A stretch of DNA of 64,000 bases from Dasypus novemcinctus (Eukaryota > Chordata > Mammalia > Cingulata > Dasypodidae), in the NCBI RefSeq assembly GCF_030445035.2, contig NC_080683.1, positions 115,925,225 through 115,989,224 on the forward strand, read 5' to 3'. The notes beneath the pieces are model-generated. The model saw only the letters and a program-made list of their open reading frames with translations, was not told where the DNA came from and searched no databases. Shown in pieces: positions 57,601 to 64,000 of this stretch; position 1 is the first letter of the stretch, and each line of letters starts with the position of its first letter. The position numbers and the translations under genes were made by a program.

Positions 57601-60200
57601 CACAGAAGTCATTGCTGTTCTGAACAGCCACTTCTACTGGAAATCTTTAAATCAATTTTTCTAATAAGTTTGCCCTCCTGAAGAAATAGTAAGAGTAATA
57701 TATAGTTATTATTTCTTTCCCAGAGGTCCCCCATATCCCAAAGTTTAATGGTTTAATTAGACATGAATATTCATTCATCGAAATATCTGAGGTCGTCTTG
57801 TATAATATCTGTATTTCCTCCTACTCTTGGTGGCAAGTGTTCACGAAGCTACCTCCTTCAAAAGGTTCAGTAAGAAACAGCAGGTGCAGAAGAAAGCCAG
57901 GCAATCAGACAGCTGGAGTGCAGCACAGAGACTAACAGAAAAGGAGCACAGTGGAATAACACTATGAGCAGGTATTAGTCTAAGCCTTTTATGCATTTCA
58001 TTCTGAGCTCTAATAAACATGTGTATTTTAAGTCTTGTGAAAAAATGGTCATGGAAAAGTCAGCCCAAAGCAGGGGCAGCAAAGGAGAGGCGGAAGACAG
58101 GTTTCCAGCCCTCAATTGCTCTATGGTATGCTCAGGGAGTTTGCAATCACCACCGGCCATAGGCAGAAGGATGGCTGCTTCCACCGGCTAACATAACGCG
58201 GGCTCCAGATGGACAGCACGCTCTTGCCAATGGCAACTGGGAATAAGATAAAGTCAGGCGGACAACACTGAAATGGGACAACAAGAAAGGAAAATAGAGG
58301 GGAGCAGATGGAAAACCAAAAGTGATGGAAAAAGTGTTTTCGACGGGATAACTGGAAGAGACATTCACAAATACAGTTCCACACGGGTATTTTTTAAAAA
58401 TCAAGAGTTTTGGTTCATGAAGCTTAAGCTGTTTCAATGCAATAGGTAACCATGATCTAGGGAATGTATTAATAAAACCGGGAAGTCAAAGATGTGCAGT
58501 GGCTCACACTAAAATGAATTAAATGTAGCCATATGTGAAAAGGAGAATGGAAAGCTGCAAAGCACAGAAGGGCCAGTAAGCAGAGGAAAAGCACCTTGAC
58601 TGAGCATGTCAACAAAAAAGGAAGGTAGGAAAATGTGCAAGTAGCATGGGAGGAAAATGAGGGAATGATGTTGGAAAAGACTAGGGGAAGAGTGAAAGAA
58701 TTGACAAGAGTTAGTGATGACAGAAATAGGGAAGCAAGACAGTTTTCTAGCTGCGAGGCACTCCTTCCACACAAAACAACGTACAATGCCGAGATTCAGA
58801 AGCAAGACAGCCATCAACTACATATTAATAAATGGGATGGAAAAGCAGTTTTGCAGCTTCTTCAATTAGCTGAGCATGAAAACATTCTGGGCTTGTATTA
58901 AAGTAGCAAATTTGTAGGCTACAAAATAAACTATTTTGAAATTGGCCATACCTCTCCTTCTGGAAAAGTCCCAGATGCAATAAGGGACAGCTCTAATGAC
59001 AAGAAAGTGACTTTACAGAACACGTGGAACTGGTTAGGTTAAGACCCAGGCCACTGCCTCTCCAGGTGGTTCTGGTGTAAGCCACTTATTGCTACCACAC
59101 TTGGCTTACCACAGTAGGTGGTGGGAATACCCTTGCTTTCCTGTTTCCCAGGGCCATTGTGAGAATTAGAGTTCATCCACATGGGCTCTTGGGGGCAATG
59201 AAGATGAAAGACATCATAAAAACCACCATGGATGACTGATAAAGAGGACACTTCTAAAGGGGACCGTATGGGTATGTACTTCCCTAACTACCCAAGATGA
59301 AGGCTGGCAGACAGGTCTCACAGGTATACCAACTGCGCCCAGAAATATACGGGAAGCCTGAATTGGCTCACCGACTGAGACGCTATCAAAGACCTGGTAC
59401 GTCTTTCCAACTAGACACAGGCTCTAGAACTTCTCGTTAAATTAACTGCTCATTGAGGCATGATTTGCATTTGAAACAAGTAGAGGAGTCATGGCTAATT
59501 AGAATAACAAGGACTTGGCAGGTTTTACATATGTGCAAAGAACTGAGCAAACAGTACTACAATTAGCCTCCTCCACAACTCTTGGTGATTTGGAAGGTAT
59601 TTTTCCTCGATTACACATAAGAGGCAGGTGTAGAAAAGGCGAGCCCAGGGCCACAGTGAGAAACGCTATGCTTAAATAATAGGCTCGTGCTTTGAGTTTA
59701 TTCTCAAGTCCACCTGTTATTACTAAACATGAAATTATTTCTTTGATCATCTTCTCAGAGGCAGGGGCAGAAAGAAAGGTAGGAAGGGGTACTTTTTGGG
59801 AAGTGTCTGAGCAGACAGAAGCACCCGGGGTCATCTGCTCGCAGGGAGGCACGTGCTTTCTCTGCCTGGCGTCTAGTGTCCAGATAAGATGCTACAGGCT
59901 CAGAAGAGGAAACAGTGCCAGCAGCCGAACCCAACATCAAGGCACACATTTCCAGAGCCCTTCTACCCGGAGCAGGGAAGCACAGGGCAGGGGAGACTGA
60001 AATGTGATAGGATGAATGCTGGCTGCTTAGACACGCTTCAAAGGGGGGTGCTTCCTCCCCAGGGGAGTCCCGTTTTGGCTTTTTACCTGCGTCTCCAGAC
60101 AAGGCAGCTGTGCTTTTGCTTCTGGCCAGGAAGGAGTGTGTGGGCGTCAGGAGCCTGTTAACCACGCTGCTCTCCCAGGGGCTGAGCTGCAGGCGGCGAG
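30687..60200 (-). CDS. MAP7: MAP7 (ensconsin, E-MAP-115), 3' two thirds of the gene, 12 exons
   Basis: Microtubule-associated protein that stabilises microtubules and recruits and activates kinesin-1 through its C-terminal coiled coil. Exons read on the minus strand: 60200-60087, 55594-55467, 52210-52101, 51327-51044, 48561-48381, 47414-47243, 47161-47060, 45909-45859, 45749-45692, 43627-43525, 32151-31931, 30697-30687. All introns are GT-AG and every phase matches its neighbour, giving 510 full codons plus a stop with no frame break. Identity rests on family-specific stretches: [60 protein letters not shown] and a final QTAEVI stop. The last of these separates MAP7 from MAP7D1/2/3. Human MAP7 is about 750 residues as I recall, so roughly the first 240 codons, including the start, lie beyond 64000. 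Exons at 47-51 kb are GC-rich while the last exons are AT-rich. Identity is secure; only exact UTR ends and alternative exons are open. Confidence 0.95.
30698..31930 (-). other. MAP7 last intron
   Basis: GT-AG intron of 1233 bp. No mobile element recognised; short antisense and sense open frames only. Confidence 0.85.
31931..32151 (-). CDS. MAP7: MAP7 penultimate exon: conserved acidic C-terminal tail
   Basis: 221 bp = 1 + 73 codons + 1. The acceptor CAG is at 32154-32152 and the donor GTAAGC starts at 31930. It encodes [47 protein letters not shown] and ends [11 protein letters not shown]. These are near-identical to my memory of human MAP7 and specific to this paralogue. The longest intron in the window (11.4 kb) precedes it. 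Confidence 0.95.
32583..32667 (-). repeat. tRNA-only SINE in MAP7 intron
   Basis: tttttagaaggtaccaggga, ttgaacccaggacctcatac, tgctcaaccacttgagctac; gene-sense orientation. Confidence 0.7.
34248..34275. repeat. poly(A) run inside L1
   Basis: Long A homopolymer followed by (AAAAT)n; internal slippage expansion. Confidence 0.85.
35359..35745 (+). repeat. DAS SINE, young internally deleted subtype
   Basis: Same head and the same internal deletion as 23609-23990 (gcctgcacttcccgtgccgc). It is inserted in an L1 3' UTR and flanked by the direct repeat tgtacaata (35350-35358, 35746-35754). Antisense to MAP7. Confidence 0.88.
36311..36672 (-). repeat. DAS SINE, young internally deleted subtype
   Basis: Antisense copy with the shared deletion (cggcacgggaagtgtgggcg). 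Perfect 18-bp target-site duplication ctgattagaatttttttt at 36293-36310 and 36673-36690. Gene-sense orientation in the MAP7 intron. Confidence 0.93.
36691..39265. other. MAP7 intron, mostly unique DNA
   Basis: No exon with consistent phase found here. Open frames at 36724-37194 and 38140-38508 lack family motifs and usable splice context. Confidence 0.5.
39266..39695 (+). repeat. L1 3'-UTR relic
   Basis: gtggaccgt-like/ggttaacagtaaaagagag, gttctttcatcaattgtaac, caatgcaaggtgttggtggt, tttgtaaatgcttaac: the same 3' UTR as at 20.5-20.9 kb, ending in an A-rich tail. Confidence 0.75.
39825..40025 (-). repeat. MIR relic
   Basis: aacacttgtaaggtatgaag, agtattatcttcacattcgg, atgaggcaactgaggctgca; antisense MIR. 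Confidence 0.55.
40708..40988 (-). repeat. dimeric tRNA-type SINE
   Basis: Two antisense units (about 40752-40830 and 40910-40988), each ending cttgagccacatct, joined by tgtctgctcgttgtttgtct-type linker. Same plan as 10575-10976. Confidence 0.75.
40989..43524 (-). other. MAP7 intron, AT-rich unique DNA
   Basis: AT-rich with A22 at 42556-42577 and no recognised mobile element. No exon seen. Confidence 0.5.
43525..43627 (-). CDS. MAP7: MAP7 exon: VSALPCVTN...SYQSKV
   Basis: 103 bp = 2 + 33 codons + 2. The acceptor TAG is at 43630-43628 and the donor GTGAGT starts at 43524. It encodes [16 protein letters not shown] then [13 protein letters not shown], and the last codon becomes Ser with the next exon. 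SALPC and SxQSKV are MAP7 landmarks, although this linker is less conserved than its flanks. A MIR relic starts within about 60 bp upstream of the acceptor. The phase fit on both sides makes the call firm despite lower similarity. Confidence 0.87.
43685..43855 (+). repeat. MIR relic next to a MAP7 exon
   Basis: ggattcatggctggctcagc, ccagctgtgtgaccttaggc, tcactta, ctctgtgcctccctttcctc; textbook MIR core. It lies within 60 bp of the acceptor at 43628. Confidence 0.85.
43856..45691 (-). other. MAP7 intron remainder
   Basis: Intron between the 45.7 and 43.6 kb exons. It holds a diverged MIR at about 44635-44770 and a (TG)n(TA)n tract at 45345-45377. Confidence 0.6.
45345..45377. repeat. (TG)n(TA)n microsatellite
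   Basis: gtgtgtgtgt followed by atatatatat, intronic. Confidence 0.9.
45692..45749 (-). CDS. MAP7: MAP7 exon: [13 protein letters not shown]
   Basis: 58 bp = 19 codons + 1. The acceptor CAG is at 45752-45750 and the donor GTATTT starts at 45691. It encodes [19 protein letters not shown], and the last G starts a Val codon completed in the 43.6 kb exon. The DQRNGD block is recognisable from MAP7. It lies only 109 bp from the previous exon. Confidence 0.9.
45859..45909 (-). CDS. MAP7: MAP7 exon: [17 protein letters not shown]
   Basis: 51 bp, 17 codons, phase 0. The acceptor TAG is at 45912-45910 and the donor GTATTG starts at 45858. It encodes [17 protein letters not shown], the end of the MAP7 family domain. 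LEEIM(K/R)RTR is conserved across MAP7 paralogues. It is too short to appear as an open frame and was found by matching the family motif. Confidence 0.93.
46196..46935 (+). repeat. MaLR (MLT1-like) LTR relic, split by SINE
   Basis: gggttgaatagtgtctcccc, catgtccacctggggcccca, gagttgagatgaggtcctag, ccctaaatccagtaccactg, tggtgtccttag resemble MLT1 LTRs. It may resume after the SINE at about 46766. Family assignment is from memory. Confidence 0.5.
46348..46765 (+). repeat. DAS SINE, full length
   Basis: gggaagcgggtgtggctcaa head, box B near gggtttgaccccc (one of the more diverged copies), full body and A-rich tail. Antisense in a MAP7 intron. Confidence 0.85.
47060..47161 (-). CDS. MAP7: MAP7 exon: coiled coil ([13 protein letters not shown])
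   Basis: 102 bp, exactly 34 codons, phase 0 at both ends. The acceptor TAG is at 47164-47162 and the donor GTAGCC starts at 47059. It encodes [20 protein letters not shown] then [14 protein letters not shown], the most conserved heptad-rich part of the MAP7 domain. Being a multiple of three in phase 0, it could be skipped without frame change. Confidence 0.93.
47162..47242 (-). other. 81 bp mini-intron of MAP7
   Basis: Very short GT-AG intron between two phase-0 boundaries in the coiled coil. Its length is a multiple of three. If it were retained, reading would continue in frame for 26 codons and hit a TAG formed by the acceptor itself. Confidence 0.85.
47243..47414 (-). CDS. MAP7: MAP7 exon: coiled-coil core
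   Basis: 172 bp = 1 + 57 codons. The acceptor CAG is at 47417-47415 and the donor GTGCGG starts at 47242. It encodes [20 protein letters not shown] and a further Glu/Arg/Gln-rich helix ending LRAQKQ. No proline interrupts the helix. It is separated from the next exon by an intron of only 81 bp. The opposite strand is also open because of codon bias (Leu/Pro/Ala-rich antisense frame) and should not be read as a gene. Confidence 0.95.
47415..48380 (-). other. MAP7 intron, GC-rich
   Basis: 966 bp between coiled-coil exons. Long open frames here run into the exons and reflect composition. Confidence 0.7.
48381..48561 (-). CDS. MAP7: MAP7 exon: start of the MAP7 coiled coil ([20 protein letters not shown])
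   Basis: 181 bp = 2 + 59 codons + 2. The acceptor CAG is at 48564-48562 and the donor GTAAGG starts at 48380. After an Ala/Pro-rich lead ([12 protein letters not shown]) comes [20 protein letters not shown] and then a run of Arg/Glu heptads. This opens the conserved MAP7 family domain, a long single alpha helix/coiled coil that binds the kinesin-1 stalk. The exon is very GC-rich. Confidence 0.95.
49639..50246 (+). repeat. LTR-like repeat, copy D, full length
   Basis: Starts TGTAGCAGTTTGATATTATT, carries attgagtccccacccacca, ggcagccatcttgc, gaagtaacttatgctt, then AATAAA about 70 bp before the end. The direct repeat caacc at 49634-49638 recurs at 50247-50251. Antisense to MAP7, inside an intron. 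Confidence 0.72.
51044..51327 (-). CDS. MAP7: MAP7 exon: proline-rich linker (LPSKS...[14 protein letters not shown])
   Basis: 284 bp = 1 + 94 codons + 1. The acceptor CAG is at 51330-51328 and the donor GTAAGA starts at 51043. It encodes [19 protein letters not shown], then [14 protein letters not shown], then an acidic/basic PVKVEE-like stretch. This is the disordered, proline-rich linker between the two halves of MAP7. It is GC-rich. A DAS SINE in gene-sense orientation ends only about 75 bp upstream of the acceptor. Confidence 0.94.
51402..51832 (-). repeat. DAS SINE just upstream of a MAP7 exon
   Basis: Antisense full-length copy (tgtctgttctctgtgtctgt ... ggtttgaaccgtggacctcc). 14-bp target-site duplication ctgcatcccctctt / ctgcgtcccctctt (51388-51401, 51833-51846), the one difference being a CpG transition. 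Gene-sense orientation, so its A-rich tail sits about 75 nt before the 51327 acceptor. Confidence 0.9.
52101..52210 (-). CDS. MAP7: MAP7 exon: KRERE...SPSNPKAR linker
   Basis: 110 bp = 36 codons + 2. The acceptor CAG is at 52213-52211 and the donor GTAAGT starts at 52100. It reads [20 protein letters not shown] then [16 protein letters not shown], and the split last codon becomes Trp with the next exon. The order K/R-E repeat, [19 protein letters not shown] is that of MAP7. The (GA)n run at its 5' end codes the RERE stretch, so slippage there would shift the frame. A stop occurs in one of the other frames, which supports the phase chosen. Confidence 0.88.
52211..55466 (-). other. MAP7 intron, mostly unique
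   Basis: 3.3 kb GT-AG intron. It holds a hAT-like relic at about 54085-54345. Open frames such as 52839-53339 show no family motif. Confidence 0.6.
54085..54345. mobile_element. probable hAT-type DNA transposon relic
   Basis: Contains tattttccaatatagtggcc, attagccacttgtggctat and ccaagtgctcaatagtagct, typical of short hAT fossils with 'AGCCAC...GTGGCT' ends. Boundaries are uncertain and no duplication was identified. Confidence 0.5.
55467..55594 (-). CDS. MAP7: MAP7 exon: [13 protein letters not shown] block
   Basis: 128 bp = 2 + 42 codons. The acceptor CAG is at 55597-55595 and the donor GTGAGT starts at 55466. The first two bases complete an Ala codon, then [20 protein letters not shown] and [16 protein letters not shown] follow, ending in phase 0. 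This basic, Ser/Pro-rich linker is recognisable in mammalian MAP7. It lies alone between 4.5 kb and 3.3 kb introns, in a locally GC-rich patch. Confidence 0.92.
55595..60086 (-). other. MAP7 intron
   Basis: 4.5 kb intron, mainly unique AT-rich sequence. A (GCAA)n tract lies at 56053-56074. No exon seen. Confidence 0.6.
56053..56074. repeat. (GCAA)n microsatellite
   Basis: Five gcaa units. Confidence 0.85.
60087..60200 (-). CDS. MAP7: MAP7 exon (first in window): end of microtubule-binding half
   Basis: 114 bp = 2 + 37 codons + 1. The acceptor is TAG at 60203-60201 and the donor GTAAAA starts at 60086. It encodes [20 protein letters not shown] followed by [14 protein letters not shown], a hallmark block of MAP7 just past the N-terminal microtubule-binding region. 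The first two bases complete an Ala codon from an upstream exon not present in the window. The open frame reads on about 300 bp into the intron, but the donor and the match to the next exon fix the end here. Confidence 0.93.
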
Positions 60201-63200
60201 CTAGACGTCACCATAAGCAAGACGTTAGATTCTTCCCGGGGCGGCCCTGCAGACCATCACACCTAGCGCCTCCACTGGTGGGGTGGCCGGAGACCAGGCT
60301 CTCCAGGAGGACAGGGAGCTCAGGACCACGGGCGCCCAGCCCGGGGGAAGCAGCAAGCCCATAGGTGGCCTTAGAGCAGGTGAGTGTGCAGCCAGCTCTA
60401 CATTAGCTTTAATTTTGCCAGTCGCCCTGCTTTTATATCACAACAGGTAATAAAACGGAAAGATCATTTTGCCCCCAGGGTTGGCTTGAACCTCGCTGAG
60501 CCCAGGTCGCACCACTCTGAAGGACAACGGGCAGTGGCCAAGTGGCACGCACCTCGGACAATAGGCTTGGATAATCAACCCCAATAGAGGCTTTGGCAGG
60601 TTAATGGAAGACTGGCTTTATAGAAGGGGTTCACATTAAACTATGTTTGATCTTCAGTTGAGGGGGTGGAATTAGATATAATACAATGAAAGAGGCCTCG
60701 TGCCAAGTTCTGTAAAGGATTTCTCTTCTGACTCTTCCAGTTTGCAAGCCAAGGTTCTTAACAGCTACCTGTTTGGCAACAACATAATTTTGGCTGAGAA
60801 GCCAAAAGCTAAGGCTGAAGCAAGATAAAATTAAACAGAAAAATCAGAATCCAATATAAACATAATCCTGGAGATTACTAGTGGGTACTTGAATAACCTA
60901 CAAAACAAATTTAAAATCACGCCATGAAGTATGGCCCCATATTATATCATGGCTTTGGCAAGATGACTGTTAGGAAACACAAACCAATTATACATTAGTT
61001 TGTTTATATCATTAGTTTCTAGTGATGGTCCATGAAAATACAGATGAGGATATCTTAATATCAACCTAGAATCTTGCACTAGTCTACAAATGTTAGTAAA
61101 GTGATGATACATCTGTCTTAGAACACATAATCAAATCAAAGTCTTTAAAACTGTCTAAAGCCACAAGGCCACATCTGTTCCACACCATAAATAGCAGGTG
61201 TGTGTCCCCTGCTGCTGGAGCAGGTATTCTTACAACAATCTTCTATGTGTCGTACTTTAAAGGAGCAGCATTTAAAATCTAGGAAATTAGTTTTAGGTAA
61301 TAAGAGCTGTCTAATACTAAGTGCTGTTATGAAAATATTTGCTTCTACTTGGAAGGAAACACCAACTTCCAATAACTGAGTTTATTTTAAAAGAGCAGTT
61401 ATTTTGGTCAAGGCTCTGGTGAAATTAAGCACTACTTATTCATTAGCTTTTCCATTTTTTAGGAGACTCTTTAGGGTTAAACATTATTGGACAAGACGAC
61501 ATTAATAAGAAGATCTGTTCTAAAAGCTACTGTAACTGTCATTAGATCACATTGTGGGGTAAGTACTATCATAAACTATAGCATGTCAAGGTGTGTGTGT
61601 GTTTATGTGTGAAATGTGTGTAAAACAGCAACAGAATACACTGAGACTAAAATTAGAATACATTCACAGAATAAAGACATCAAAACAAACTGCAATTAGG
61701 GTTAATTAAAAATCTTCAACAGGACTTGATTTCAGTAGAAGAGAATGGGAAGGTGAAAAAGATGAATGCATCCTTCTCTTAAACCCTGTAGGAGGACTGT
61801 GGTCTAGAACTTCAGAGACAGATTATCATTGCAAAGGTAAGTTTCTCTTTTGTTCTCCATTAAGGGGTTCAAATATTTTATATCTATGGGTCTTCAAGAC
61901 ATCAACCAAAGAATTTGCTTCCAATGAAGATCTTTAAAGACCCACTTTAATTTCTGTTTAAAATAAACCTGAAGAGATTTGTAGTACAAATCCTGACACT
62001 AGGAATGAAAGATTTCACATTCCCGGGCCCGGAACAAGACAGAGACAGATCTGTTATGTAAGGTACCTTTTCAGAACAGGTTAGTTCACCTAGAGGGAGG
62101 GGCTGAGTTTTAGATCATAAGCCCCTATCTGTGAGCAGAATTCAGTCTGAGGTCCACCACTGTGTCTTTTGATCTAGATTCTGGGAAAAACTGTACTGAC
62201 TGATATTTAGCAAAGAGTAGGTTTTCTTGAGAAAAGCATGCTGATTAAGCTTAAAGGGAATAAGAGTGTACACTTTTAATGCAAACATTCCCAGTGGCAA
62301 CATTCCGTTGCATCAGTTATGGAAATCTCTAAAAACCAGAGGCCTCCTTTGATCTAGATCATTTTATCAGTCTGTGCAACCCTATATTGAGGTGCAGCGA
62401 TCAAAATGTTTCAAAACTGGTGGGGCCCAAGCACAGAAGCTCTTTGCTTGCTGGACTTGGAGGGAACGGAGCCTGGGGAAGCACCGTTTGGGGAAGGGGC
62501 TATTGGGAGTTGGCATGGAAATATTTCCAAAAACATTTTAATGGAAAGTAAATATTGAAATGCTCTGAAAGTATACAGACCAATACTCAATTCTTAGATG
62601 AACCAGCACTACTCATCCCAGCCCTGGGCGGGGGGCCCTTTCCCTCTAGTAATGGATTATCTCCCCAGTCTTCCTAAGACCACTGTGCGGTCAACAGTAT
62701 CTGCCACAGGGAGCCCAGCCCCAGCCCAAAGCCTGCTCCGCTCTTCAGTTTCCCCAGTCCTGTCTGTGGCTCAATCAGTTCTGTCTCATTTATGAAAATC
62801 TGCTTCAGTGGCACCCATTTGCCCTTACTATCTTTTACTTACTTTTTGTCTCCCAGGAATTGGGTACTTGCTCCAAAGAGGAGAGCTCAATATTTTTAAT
62901 GCCCAGCGGAGCGGTACAGATGCATTTTCAGCTGACTGTCAGCCCTGATGGTATCAGAGGCTTAATTTAATATTGTCTTTAAGGTCTGTGTTATAGAGCT
63001 GAGAAACCCCAAACCACCAGGTAATGATATATGAACTTCTAGATAGATTTGTCTATAGAGGCCCTCCTAATTTAATCACTTGAGAAGAAGGCTTTCCAAT
63101 TAGGTAATAAAGCATGGCCAACTTTTAAAAATAGATAGCGGCAAAGAAAATCAACTAACTAAATTACTTAAATTGCTAATTGGGCAAGTTCAAATTCAGA

Positions 63201-64000
63201 AGAACTTCTATTCTTACAAGAAGGCATAACCTCTCAGTCCTATTGAGGGTTTTATCTTAAGTTTTAAAAAAAAATAGCATATTGGGCCCTAGGGGAGGCC
63301 AGTGTGCAGTGGCTCTTCCTTCTAGGGTAGCCTCACCGACTCAGTAACCAGTGTCCAGTTCTTGTCACGGGGGGGGAGGGGGGGGTCAGCAAAGCAGAAC
63401 TCCCGCGTCTAGCCCCCTCTGTCCTGGCAGTCCAGCCCCTACCCGGGTCCCCCCTGCACGGCGTCAGAGCGGGCCCACTCCAGCTGTGGACCTGTCACTG
63501 AACTCCCTGGCCGCCTAACTCTCCACTTCTACCTTTCCCCAAAGCGGGAAGGACCGTGTGGAGCAGGAGCTGACCCGGGAAACACACCCAGGGACGCAGG
63601 TCCTGAGGCTGCAGCGCAGCCCCAGCCGGCTGGGCTGGGGGTCTGCTCTAGGCCCTCTTCGGCACGATTAGCCTGAAGGACGTTCAGTCAGGCCTGCACC
63701 TCGCAGGGCTCTTCTGCCCCTAATGGAGGTGATCTTGCCCCGTCTAAGGTCCTTCGTCTTCACAATATCCAGTCAGACACTACTGTGCACAGTCCACAAA
63801 ACACCTCCGTATTTCTGATTTACCTGGACAATTCATTGGGTTACTCCAAAGAAGCATGGCCAGGGTACCATCCACACCCACCCTTTCCCCCAGTTCAGCC
63901 ACAGGACTGCAGGAGACCATGAGCAAGTTTTAACTTAAAAGTACTGCAAAATCCTAACTGCTGTTAGTCTCAGACTCCAGTTCACAAAGGCAGGAAATTA
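60201..64000 (-). other. MAP7 intron continuing beyond the window
   Basis: I searched for the preceding MAP7 exon (a Ser-rich stretch ending in an Asp-Arg-Ala split codon) and found none. Sequence is mostly unique with a GT-rich tract at about 61590-61622, and GC-rich at 63.36-63.66 kb without recognisable coding content. Confidence 0.6.

Noticed and set aside
58469-58817. Overlapping minus-strand frames of about 100 codons in a MAP7 intron
   Set aside because: Hydrophobic Ser/Phe/Leu-rich translation of purine-rich sequence read backwards; no MAP7 similarity and phase does not fit flanking exons.
1-64000. CRISPR, phage, toxin or operon-like systems
   Set aside because: No regularly spaced repeats, Shine-Dalgarno-spaced gene clusters or prokaryotic families. 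The sequence is mammalian.

Overview
The window is mammalian genomic DNA from a xenarthran, most likely an armadillo (Dasypus). The sign is repeated insertion of DAS-type SINEs: tRNA-derived units with A/B boxes, an approximately 400 bp body and an A-rich tail. About ten near-complete copies and roughly ten shorter or tRNA-only copies are present, most in good condition. Compositional swings, split exons with GT-AG introns, L1, MIR, LTR and hAT relics fit a mammal. I see no bacterial, plasmid or CRISPR-like content, and most long open frames are antisense SINE or GC-rich artefacts.

One protein-coding gene is recognised: the 3' two thirds of MAP7 (ensconsin / E-MAP-115), on the minus strand. 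Twelve exons were placed by hand between 60200 and 30687, with the 3' UTR running to about 29175. All splice phases agree from exon to exon. They give an uninterrupted frame of 510 codons plus stop, ending in the MAP7-type C-terminus EVI. The exons cover the end of the N-terminal microtubule-binding half, the proline-rich linker, the charged MAP7 coiled coil that binds kinesin-1, and the conserved acidic tail. The start codon and 5' exons lie beyond base 64000.

Layout. 1-29170: intergenic DNA downstream of MAP7, dominated by repeats (DAS SINEs, L1 pieces, MIRs, LTR-like copies, an inverted repeat at 2.3-3.4 kb). It ends with a CpG-rich block at 27.77-28.16 kb and a hAT relic with target-site duplication at 28.48-28.84 kb. 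29175-30697: MAP7 last exon. 30698-43524: two 3' introns, one of 11.4 kb holding a long L1 and three SINEs. 43525-52210: densely spaced exons, GC-rich in the coiled-coil part. 52211-64000: larger introns with two further exons (55.5 and 60.1 kb) and mostly unique sequence.

The most interesting non-gene signals are a young DAS subfamily sharing an internal deletion and carrying target-site duplications, an inverted repeat whose arms differ almost only by CpG decay, an LTR-like family with TG...CA ends, a probable twin-primed (5'-inverted) L1, and an isolated CpG island about 1 kb past the MAP7 3' end. I found no convincing new biological system.
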